Notes under the pieces: generated by a model
What the model saw: only the letters and a program-made list of their open reading frames with translations
Databases searched by the model: none
Told to the model about the DNA's origin: nothing
From: Segatella copri
Lineage (GTDB): Bacteria > Bacteroidota > Bacteroidia > Bacteroidales > Bacteroidaceae
DNA: 64,000 bases
Assembly (NCBI RefSeq): GCF_949820605.1
Contig: NZ_CATKVU010000006.1
Coordinates: 186,001 to 250,000 of the forward strand
Direction of reading: 5' to 3'
In this document: positions 44,520 to 54,500 of the stretch, one piece after another
Layout of the letters: each line of letters starts with the position of its first letter
How positions within the stretch are numbered: the stretch's first letter is position 1
Made by a program: the position numbers and the translations under genes

Positions 44520-46214
44520 CTATGATTGAGGCATGACATACCAAGTTCGTCCTTCCGCTTTTATTAAATATTCTTTGCTCATGTTTTTGAGCAAATCTCC
44601 GAGCATACGAATTTTTTGTTCTTCCGTCTTGTTTTGCGGAAGAACATCCTTCAGATATTCGTATATACTATCTCGCTTGGCACCTTCACTTCCTGCATTG
44701 CTGAGATATTGGAGAACCATTTGACGCAACCTCTCCTTATCCAATCCTTTTGTTTTTGTATAAGAAGACAGTTGGTGAGTGTTCTTGGCAATGCTAAGAG
44801 AAATGCTGTAATGCGGGACCTCACCTTCTATCAGTCCACGTTTGAGTAAGTCTTGCGCTATATCCTCATGAATAGTTCTGCCTTTTTGTACTGCGTCTAG
44901 TGAGATGCAATCCCAGAGAGAAAGAGTGTTGTTTGTCTTCAACAAATCAGTGTATCGTTTATTGATTTCATTGCCATAGATGCGGACAACTACTTTCTTC
45001 TTGATCTGTTCAATCTCATAGTCAGGCATAGGGAAGTGTCTGCGCCATTGCTCATTGAACATTTTCTTGATACCACGGCTTACGGTATCTATCATGTTGA
45101 AATCTACCATCGCCCTACATAAACATTCATTGCGGAAATGCGTCTGAGGCTCTTCGTTCCTCAAAACATTCTCCAAAGTGCCAGGAATGAATGTGCCAGC
45201 ATTGGAATAATACAGATATCCTGGATTCTCCACGAAATTGATGCGTTGCTGGAGAGTGTAGTCTTGATGGCCAATACAATTATGAAGGGCCTCACGGATG
45301 GTATAGTCATCATACTGCTTCATCGTGTCGGGGAAAAGCGTACCTCCAGGCATTTCACGCAATGTCAGATTCTCTATCTTTGAGAGAATTTCGTCCACCG
45401 TTAATATAAAAGGTACTGTGAAGTGTTCGTAGTCAACCACTTCCTGGTTCTTGTCTCGCCGTGTCCAAGTAACCTGTACAACAGCAGGACGCAGTTTGAA
45501 AGCGGATTCGTATTTGCCCAACAAAATGATAGCTGCCCGAGTAATACCTCCGTTTCTCGTTAATCCACACTTGCTCAAGAAAGTTTGAATATTCCAAGCA
45601 TTCACTTCTTCAGCAGGAATACGGCTATGTACTTTCTTGAACATCATTCGAGCCTTGGCAATAGCAACCTCATCCAAATCGTCTATTGTTGCATCAGCTA
45701 CAATTTCTGCAGACCAGTCCTTTGCTGCATAGATTGGCTCTTCAAGAATGACAGCCATTCTTTCTTGAGTCAATTCCACCAACGAATCTTCTATGCGTTG
45801 CCATGCCTTCTTGTGGGCAAGGACAGGGCGACGAGGCAAGTGCTTTGGAATATGTAGTATCCATACTCGCTTATTTGTATCATCGGTTATAAACTCCTCA
45901 ATGCTTAGACCTTCAGATGAAAGATAAGTGCATTGTTCTGTGAGTTTGAACGTTGCCGACTGAGTGTTTGCAGGTTGCCCATTAAAAGTAAGTCTCGAAA
46001 TATCTGTACCGACTATTTCAAGCGTCTTATCCTTTACCCCAATCACAAGATGTCCACCCTCCATGTTGGCAATAGCTGACACGTAGGAAATAACATCATC
46101 CTTCTTGTCCCCACAAAACGAGTTCTTCAGATTCTTAAATTCCTTCCACTCACAGCGAGCATCCTCTTGTGGGTACTCACGGAGGAGGTATTGTTGTAGT
46201 TCGAGTTCGAGCAT
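44520..46214 (-). CDS. Schlafen/AlbA_2 protein with GHKL-like C-terminal module (third gene of candidate system)
   Basis: This 564-residue protein has an N-terminal AlbA_2 (Schlafen) domain at about 15-140: EWKEFKNLKNSFCGDKKDD, then SAIANMEGGHLVIGVKDK and RVWILHIPKHLPRRPV. These domains bind or cut nucleic acids; in Schlafens they act on tRNA. A GHKL-type ATPase-like region spans about 310-410 (DDYTIREALHNCIGHQDYT, PGYLYYSNAGTFIPG), as in RecG-like/HATPase_c_4 proteins. Winged-helix sequence follows to the C-terminus (KRDSIYEYLKDVLPQ, LLKNMSKEYLIKAEGRTW). The start lies 4 bases after the helicase stop, so it is translated with that gene. AlbA_2-HATPase proteins are often called transcriptional regulators, but here the context favours an effector or sensor. 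Confidence 0.87.
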   Translation of the reverse strand: MLELELQQYLLREYPQEDARCEWKEFKNLKNSFCGDKKDDVISYVSAIANMEGGHLVIGVKDKTLEIVGTDISRLTFNGQPANTQSATFKLTEQCTYLSSEGLSIEEFITDDTNKRVWILHIPKHLPRRPVLAHKKAWQRIEDSLVELTQERMAVILEEPIYAAKDWSAEIVADATIDDLDEVAIAKARMMFKKVHSRIPAEEVNAWNIQTFLSKCGLTRNGGITRAAIILLGKYESAFKLRPAVVQVTWTRRDKNQEVVDYEHFTVPFILTVDEILSKIENLTLREMPGGTLFPDTMKQYDDYTIREALHNCIGHQDYTLQQRINFVENPGYLYYSNAGTFIPGTLENVLRNEEPQTHFRNECLCRAMVDFNMIDTVSRGIKKMFNEQWRRHFPMPDYEIEQIKKKVVVRIYGNEINKRYTDLLKTNNTLSLWDCISLDAVQKGRTIHEDIAQDLLKRGLIEGEVPHYSISLSIAKNTHQLSSYTKTKGLDKERLRQMVLQYLSNAGSEGAKRDSIYEYLKDVLPQNKTEEQKIRMLGDLLKNMSKEYLIKAEGRTWYVMPQS

Positions 46215-46218
46215 TGGA

Positions 46219-48564
46219 TTATCGTTTTAAGAAACTTTTTAGACTTATCGTGGATAAGCCTAATGCCTTTGATTTCAACTGTAAACCATTATCAGATGTC
46301 AATACAATTGGATTCTCACCTTTGTATTTTAAAGCAACAGAAAGGATCATATTATCAGGTGAACGCTTGTCAAAATCTTCTGGCAATAAAGAAGTGTCAG
46401 CAAACTCATAGATGACCTCATGTTGTGTTTCATTATTAAGATTACGAAGCGCCTTTTCTGCATTACGTTTATACTCATCATTCAACTTTATCTTCATTGT
46501 GTCAAGTTCATCTGTTACCTTTGCGGAAAGAATAATTGGATATGTTTTATCGATTTTACTGAGAATATCTGGGCAGTTTACAAAGATGTTCGTGTCAATG
46601 ATATAGAAATTCTTTTTATTAGAACTCAGTTCCTTCTTCTTGCGTTCAAACCTTGATAAATCAATCTTACCAACTACTTTGACACCAATTGTTGGAGCTG
46701 CGTTTTTGGGGTAAGTTGGTTCTACTGCTGTTTTGTTTGACCCTGTAATTGGCTTTTCTTCAAAACTGTCACTTGTAATAACTCGAACTCCACCATCATA
46801 TCTATCGCAATTTTCAATGAATTGCAAGACAGTTGGTGAAACAGTATGGAACTCATTTAACGGAATGTCAGAGATAATAAGTGTTGTGCTAAGTGAACGA
46901 CTTGTTGCTACATTGAAGCGGCAATCCTCAAGCGCAAAACCTGGATTGCGTGCTGGAACATAGAGAATAGCATAGTCAACAGTCATTCCTTGGATTCGGT
47001 CTATTGTTTCTATAGTAATATCCAGTTCTATGTCAGATGTACAGAATCGCTTTTGAAGTTCTTTCACAGAATCACGAAATGGAGTAATAATAGCAAGAGT
47101 ACGTGTTGGATAATACCTCTCCATTATGCCAATTACATTGCGTATAATAGAATCCGCTTTATCAGAATACACTCCATTGCTTACATTGCATGTGCAATGA
47201 TACAGGCACCCTCCTTCATATGGGAAAAGAGGACTATTTGCATCAGCAAAATCAAGATACTCTTTCTTTACCGAAACAAAGCGGTTGCCATAGAAGCACT
47301 TGGTAAGAGCAGCCGAACGACTTGTAAGACGGAATGTCGTTACAATACGATAAGACTTTATTTGCGAACCTAAAGCCATCGTCTTCAAGCCTTCCACCTG
47401 CGTTGATACATTCCAAGAATTGTACTGCGGATTATTGAGTTTCACGATAGGTGGCAACTGCATAGGATCACCTACTATCATACAATCCACGCCCAACTGT
47501 TTGAATGCAACTATAGTAGTAAGGAATGCTTGAGAAGCCTCTTCTATGACTATCAAATCGTATTGTGGCAAACCATACAGAGTCATTTTCTTTTCGCTAA
47601 AAACGCTTGACAATTGATAGTTTGTCGCACAGAGCATTTCGCCATCAGGGACCTGCAAGTCGGCAGAAGCAGCTTTTACACCAGACACCTGTTTGCGTTC
47701 GTCAACAGAGAGATTTGTCTTGCTGATACGACCTCCCTTCACATACTTCTGCAAAGGCATCTGCTTTATCAACTCGATAAGACCCTTGTTCGCCATGGTG
47801 GTGACGCAGACGGTTTTGCCAGCATCAAGATACGATGAAACTACAGAAGCGATGGTGTAACTCTTACCAGTTCCTGGAGGACCTTGTACGATACAACAAT
47901 GTTCATTAGCGAGCGTGTCTATGATTGTGTCAGAAATGCCTGTTGGCTTCTGTTCATCAAACGCAAGTTCCTCGGGTGTCCATTCCTCGTAATTGATTGT
48001 CGATTCTATGTTCAATTCCTCGTTTGAAGAGAATGCATCCATATAGCTAGTAAGGTTGCGGAAATACTCTACAGGAGGAAATGGATTATGGACGATAAGT
48101 GAAAGACTTTTGCCATCAGCCAACGCCTTTGACAAGATATCGTACAATTTAAGACTGAATCCAGAGCATGCAACATAGTCATAGTTGGAAACACCAGTAT
48201 GAACATAGTACATTGGAGTCATGTCAGAACCTGGAGAATGAAAATCCTTATTATCAACAAACTCCTCCCAACGGCAGCTCCACTCCGTAACGTGTTCACC
48301 TAATGCTTGCTTTGCACCTTTCTTAATTATGCACACGCCCTTCAGAACTTTCAAGCGTGGAGCCATACGCCGAGGAAATTTGAGGATAATCATGCCTGTC
48401 TCATGCTGAATGGAATCAACATAAGCAAGCGATAATTCACCTGCCTTGAATAAGTTCCGCATCTGCGAGCGATTGATTTTTTGCTGCTCGTCGATAGCCT
48501 CCTTTACTTGGTCTGCAAAGAAGGACTTATAGTTTGCAAGTTTGATATTGTCAATCATAATCAA
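46219..48564 (-). CDS. Upf1-like SF1 helicase fused to a C-terminal PIN nuclease (second gene of candidate system)
   Basis: This 781-residue protein is a superfamily 1B helicase. Walker A is VQGPPGTGKSYTIAS (about 227-240), motif II LIVIEEASQA (about 337-346), motif III VGDPMQLPPI (about 364-373), motif IV FRLTSRSAALTKC, and motifs V-VI IDRIQGMTVDYAILY and CRFNVATSRS. The region before the P-loop resembles the beta-barrel of Upf1/DNA2 enzymes. From about 653 to 781 a PIN domain follows with the acidic residues in IIDTNIFVN, VTDELDTMK, RSPDNMILS and VLTSDNGLQ. Helicase plus PIN suggests unwinding and cutting of RNA. It overlaps the 2300-residue gene by 4 bases and precedes the Schlafen-type gene by 4. 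I do not know a named system with exactly this set. Confidence 0.88.
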   Translation of the reverse strand: MIMIDNIKLANYKSFFADQVKEAIDEQQKINRSQMRNLFKAGELSLAYVDSIQHETGMIILKFPRRMAPRLKVLKGVCIIKKGAKQALGEHVTEWSCRWEEFVDNKDFHSPGSDMTPMYYVHTGVSNYDYVACSGFSLKLYDILSKALADGKSLSLIVHNPFPPVEYFRNLTSYMDAFSSNEELNIESTINYEEWTPEELAFDEQKPTGISDTIIDTLANEHCCIVQGPPGTGKSYTIASVVSSYLDAGKTVCVTTMANKGLIELIKQMPLQKYVKGGRISKTNLSVDERKQVSGVKAASADLQVPDGEMLCATNYQLSSVFSEKKMTLYGLPQYDLIVIEEASQAFLTTIVAFKQLGVDCMIVGDPMQLPPIVKLNNPQYNSWNVSTQVEGLKTMALGSQIKSYRIVTTFRLTSRSAALTKCFYGNRFVSVKKEYLDFADANSPLFPYEGGCLYHCTCNVSNGVYSDKADSIIRNVIGIMERYYPTRTLAIITPFRDSVKELQKRFCTSDIELDITIETIDRIQGMTVDYAILYVPARNPGFALEDCRFNVATSRSLSTTLIISDIPLNEFHTVSPTVLQFIENCDRYDGGVRVITSDSFEEKPITGSNKTAVEPTYPKNAAPTIGVKVVGKIDLSRFERKKKELSSNKKNFYIIDTNIFVNCPDILSKIDKTYPIILSAKVTDELDTMKIKLNDEYKRNAEKALRNLNNETQHEVIYEFADTSLLPEDFDKRSPDNMILSVALKYKGENPIVLTSDNGLQLKSKALGLSTISLKSFLKR

Positions 48565-51500
48565 TAGTCGTTATCGTTATAATCATCGTTACCATCTTCC
48601 GCTTCTGCCATAGCACCAACATAGTGAGCGAATACGGCATCCATATTTGTGCGAGCAGCCACACGAATCAAGGTGTATGCAGTACCTTTGGCATCTTCAA
48701 GTATGCCTGTATAAAGAGCCCTTACTACATCAACTTTCTCCTTGCCGGTAATCTTGATAACAACATCGTCTTTTTCTACAAGTTTCAAGAATTCCTCGGC
48801 GTTGTTAATATAATGGAAGTTCTTGCCTTGTCCATCAAGATAAACACAAATCTTCCACTTGTCATCAACCATCTTATTCCATACAGAAGGAGAAGCATAC
48901 ATCACGCCACGAGCAGCACTACAAGTATGAATGTATCTACCATCTTTAAGTTTGTGTACAGTTACATCACTCGCATTACGCACGAACTCTTCCATTGTTT
49001 CCTCAGGCTCTGCGTGCATCTCATTTTTGAGATTCTGGTACAGACGCAACTGAGCAAGATAGTTGGTGTCGGCAATCTGCTCTGGCTTGATATTACATTG
49101 AGCTAAGAGATCTATTTCCTCCCTCGTTGGTGGTAATGATTCCAGTTCAAGAGGCGTTCCATGTGAGCGAAGGCGTTCTAATTCCTTTTTGGTGAAGTTC
49201 TTCGGATGTTTACGTGTACGAGGTTTGTAAGGACTGTCGCCAACAGGTTGATAATTCTTGTCCTTATCAACAGATTCCATGTACCCATTACGGTCAGGAT
49301 CATAATCATTCTGAGGCTTGTTTGATGAAGCGTGAGACGTGTTAGACGTATGAGTATTAGAATACTTTGTGCTGACACTATCCGTTGTGTCAACATCTTC
49401 ATCAACGTCAGCTTCTACATCGTCTGTTTCACCTGTGTCATAGTAGTCTTCACTATCCTCTTTATCAACCTGTTCATATGTGTCATACTGACCAAGGTCA
49501 TCTTCTGGCTCTTCCTCTGCTGTAGATGACGTTGTTTGACCAACTGATGATTCAGTTTGTTGCGACTGCTGTTGTGGACGAAAGTCAGAAGTTGGCTGCT
49601 GCGATGCGGTTTGAATAGGTTTTTGGGGTGATGTCTCTGCTTCTTCCCCAACTTCAAGTTCGTTAACAGGTCTTAACGTTACATCTTTATTTGGTGCACT
49701 AGGCTTGTCAGCCTCGCGAATAGTTTCCGTATCATCAACATGTTGATTTTCTGTTGATGTCTCTGTAGTTGCTTCTGTAGCAGAATCTGTTGGTCCATTC
49801 GTAGCATTGCTATAGTAATCAGTTTCTGTTTCGATAGATTGTTCTTCTTCTGGCTCAACGTTGATGGTCAAATCCAACGATCTGAGATAAGCGCGGAACT
49901 TTTCATCGTATGCAAGCGAAGAGCAATACTTTTCGATGCACGCTTCTACAGAAACACTATCATCAAGAACGTCTTCACATACATTATCATACACGTCAAA
50001 ACCTACCAGTCGCTTCAATCTACTACAGAACTTTGTAAAGGTACGATTATGCTTCCATGAGCTTACATAATAAAGGTGATTGTCATAGTTATAGATACGC
50101 TCCACATCATTATGTATAGTGTCATAACCGAGATCTATCTTTTCACATACAACAAAATGATACTGCGACAGCTTTGTATTATAGCGTTCGTAGAGCTCTT
50201 GGAATCTGTCTGGATTCTCGATAGCCGACAAGATAAGCAGACGAGGTCTGAGTATGGCAACCATATCAGCTGTTTCATCTTGTTTGCCTATAGGTGTTGC
50301 GACAAAATCAGAACTTGTCAGACATTTTATCTTCAGCATGTTGCAGACCTTGACAAATGAATCTGTATCATAAGGGAAAGCACTTGTCTGCATAACAAAT
50401 TCATCGCCACGGAAAATGTTCCTTTCCTGTGTCGCATCCGGATGGATAGCATAAAGTTCCGTAATATGCTTCTTCTGCCCCTTACCATTACGCCATTCTG
50501 CAGTTGGCGTTTTACGATAGTTGTCAACCAAAGTCTCATCTTGAATAGGCGAAGACAGCATCCAATTAATCACTATACTACGGTAATGAGTCTCTTCCTC
50601 TCTTGGATGCGTAACACGAGCAAGGTAATAAAGGCAATCTTCAAAAGAGAGAGCCTTACAGAAGTTGATCTTCTCAAATAATTCACGAGCATCACGATTG
50701 TCAATAGAGTCAACAATAGCTTTGCAAGGAACCTTCTCTTGCCATTGGGGTACCTTGGCCCGAACAGCATAACCAGCTATATGAGGTGCATACAACAACT
50801 CCGGCTTTTGAACAGAATTCTCTGTTGGTATGCATATGCGGTTATTGAAACATCCGTCTTCCACCCATGATTCATATTCGACCAAGCGACGAGAGAAACA
50901 TTTCGACCAGAAATAACAAGCAAATGTGCGGTTTGCGAGATACTTTAAGTCTTCTCGTGTTATATTCTGATGTAAGTTTTCTGCCTTGAAATATTGCTTG
51001 ATGATATCCTTATTGCCTTCGAAGATGTAAGTGTCAGAAAGATACGGCAATTCTGACACACCATTTGCCTCAAAGTCGCATGTTGGAGAATATGCTGTTC
51101 CAAGTGTCAGTTCATGAGCAAACTTGTATGTCGTTTCATTAGACTTGACCAGATACTTTATCTGCTTACGAAGTGTGTCTTTTATGTCATACTCACTCTG
51201 TATCTTGGCTACTTCACGTACAAACTGAATGTGAATGTCTGCAACGCTATTCTCATCGGCAGCAAACTTTGTAAGATAATCCTTAACCTTTGCGTCAATC
51301 CACATTTGCTTTGTGGTAATGAGATTGCGATTACCATACTCTTCAGAGATAGCATGAAGCAAGTTCTTATTTGCCTTTAGAATATCGGGATGAACCTCGT
51401 TGGCAAGAGTGATGTACTTGAATGGTTCAGATACTGAATCCTCATCCACGTTGACGATTATTACCTGATCAAGAGTCTTATAACCGACAGATTGAGTACG

Positions 51501-54500
51501 AACTCTCAATTGCATAATTTGGTATTTCCTTTCAGCCCATTTATCCTTCAGATCTTTAAGGTGCTTGGTCATCATCGCTACAATCGAATCCAAAGACTCA
51601 GTTTCAATAGTTGAAAGCTTAGGCAAGATGTCTGAGAAAAGAATATCCCTATTATCGGACTTAAGATCAAGTCTTCTGAATAATTTCATCCACTCTGCCT
51701 TCTCGTTCTCATTGGCGGTTTCAATGTAAGACGAAGACACAAAATGCGCCTCCTTTACATACTTAGTTACCAACGCCTCAATTTGCTCCTGCTGATAGGT
51801 GTCAGAAATGTAAAGTGATGCACCATTTATAAGCGCATTGTTTTTGTCTAGCAACGGAATAGCCTTAAACTTATCAACAGATGCAATTTGCTTCTGGTTA
51901 ACCTTTACCCATCGCCAGAAATCAATGTTAATGTTAATAACATTAACCGATTTACGCAAGTTTGCGTTCTGAGCAAGAAGGTCTGTTGTGGTATTGATGT
52001 CAAACTTCACTATCTTGAATAGCTGACGCATATCCTGAGAGAAATCATCGGTATATTTCTGTGAGAGTACAACATACGTCTTCGGACACCATGCTTTCTC
52101 GTATAGAGTCTTTGCGTCCTCATTGTATTCGATATACAGGATATTAAGTTCCCTTGCTCTTACTATGGTTCCGTCATAGGCAAGTAAAGGCATATCTTTG
52201 ATGTCGTTGAAACTCATAGTTTCATCAAAGAGTCTGTCTGCGTCTCGCTTCAGGTATTCTAAGAATGTGAGCATAGTTGCCTCGTCAACAAGATTGGCAT
52301 AGATAATCGCCTTGTTCTTGATTACAACATCTGTGAAGAACGACTTGTCTGTGAAGGTCTTAACGCCAAACTGCTGACGCAAGAACGATTCCAGTTTCTT
52401 TACCTCTTCCTTCTCATGACCTTCAAAGTAATCATTCGATAGAGCATACATCATGCTATCCTTCAACCAAGCATGATTGATATTGTCAGCATAGGTGCTG
52501 TTCTGAGCATACGCATCCTGATTGAAGTATCGCACGTCGTCGTTGCAAAGATATACCTCGTTTTTGTGGATGTCAACACAACGCAAGACATAATCCTTGA
52601 AACAGTTTTCCTTCAACTGCGCTTCACAACCGTAAACATATTCAACAAATGCTTTGTTAGCGGCATAATTGTTTTCTATGGCTGCGTTAACTTTTGCTCG
52701 GAAATCGGCATCGCCAACTATGACAGTAGTAGCGAACGAGTCCTTGGTAAATTCGTTGAATCCAAGGTTAGCAAATATTGCAGTTAAGCAATCTTTCTCG
52801 TCATCAGCCAGACTGTCCAAATAGATATGCGATAGTACGTTGATAACATTCTCGCCCAACCATTTCTCACGGGTTAAGTCGTGAGCATCTTCGTTAAAGA
52901 AGTAGTGATAATTGGTATAGTCGGTACTTGCATCACCATCCTCGGTAATGTACGGAATCTTTGTCTTATTAGCCTTTAAATCAACTTTATTTACCGCAAG
53001 ATAACGATAAAATGCAACAGAATTGCTTGGTACGTTAAGCAACGTCATGGCGTCCTCGTTGGATAGAATGTAATCCGTAATCATAGACGCAGAAAAGAAA
53101 GGCCGGAAATGCTTGTCTACAAATGATTTCCAATTTTCATTTCCCTCAAAATTTGCTTTTGATGTCTCACAAAGATGCGGTACAAATCTACGCAAGAATC
53201 CTAAACTATTACAATTTGTGTCAAAATCATAGTAGAGATTTCCTGCTGTAAACAAATCGCCTTCATATTCAATAAATATTTTTTTCTTCGCAAACTCGTC
53301 TAAATCATCCTTACTCAACCAATGTCTTATAAATCGTGTGTTGTTTTCGGGAACCGTCAACCATGTTTGGAAATCAGTTTCCTCACATTTCTTTATTACA
53401 GCATCAATCTTTACATCAAGGCTCGAAGGAGAATGCTTGTACAAAAAATCCATGAATGCCTCCGATTGTCTTAACTCGTCAACAGGCAAGGAGTAATCAC
53501 CCAAATCCATAAAAATTATGAAGTCTTCGTCAGATATGACTCCGTTCGCTGTCATGCCAGTCATGTCGTTGATAATATTATCGATGCATTCAAAAGTTTG
53601 TTCACCATCCTTATCTACGCATGGGATAAAAGGCTCTTCTTTTATGAGCTTTTCAAATTCTTCTTGGAACTCCTCTATAAACGTCTTGTACACGCGCCTC
53701 TTCTTGCACTCATCAAAGTCTGGGACAAGTGCAAAGATAGAGTCAAGGTCATATTTTTTGCTTTCAATAAGCTGCTTAATCCAATAAAAGAACTGTTTAC
53801 CTGCGATACGAGTAATAACATGATTGAGTTCGATATCCTCAATATCATCACGCTGTCCGTTGGGCACCATATCGGTGTTCATTAGGAAATTGAAGCCCCA
53901 ATCAGCACGCTTTGCTGGCAGATAGCAATAAAGCATGGCATCATCAACAGACATTAACTTTCTTTTAACTTTCTTGCACGCAAACTTTACCGCAGTCTTA
54001 CGGAAGTTCATGTACTTCTCTGGTATTTTCTCATAACCATCCGAACGAAGAGATTCTGGATTTTCCAAGACATCGTTTATCTTATCTGTAATGTCCTCAG
54101 GAATATCATCTATAAGAGAATCTGATACACACCAGTCTTTATTGTCTTTCTCACGTACAATCGGTTCACCTTGACCATCAATAAAGATGCTAACCTTCTT
54201 GATGTTCGGGATAAACAATATAACACGCTCCGAGTCGAATACATTGGTAAACAAATTGATGTAGTTATCCTCTCTGTCTTCACCAGTCAGAATATCCGTA
54301 TCTCGTGGTTGGAGAGCGACTTTTACTCTGAACTCTTCGGTAGGATGCTGACGGAAAACAGACTTAATTTCATTATCAATCTCATTATATTCCGTCCAAA
54401 TTGGCAATATCTGCCATGGTGTATTGATTACATCCGTAGCAGACTTGTCGAACCTAAATGTGTAATTACCAGTATTGAGAAGAACATAGTCGTTGTCAAG

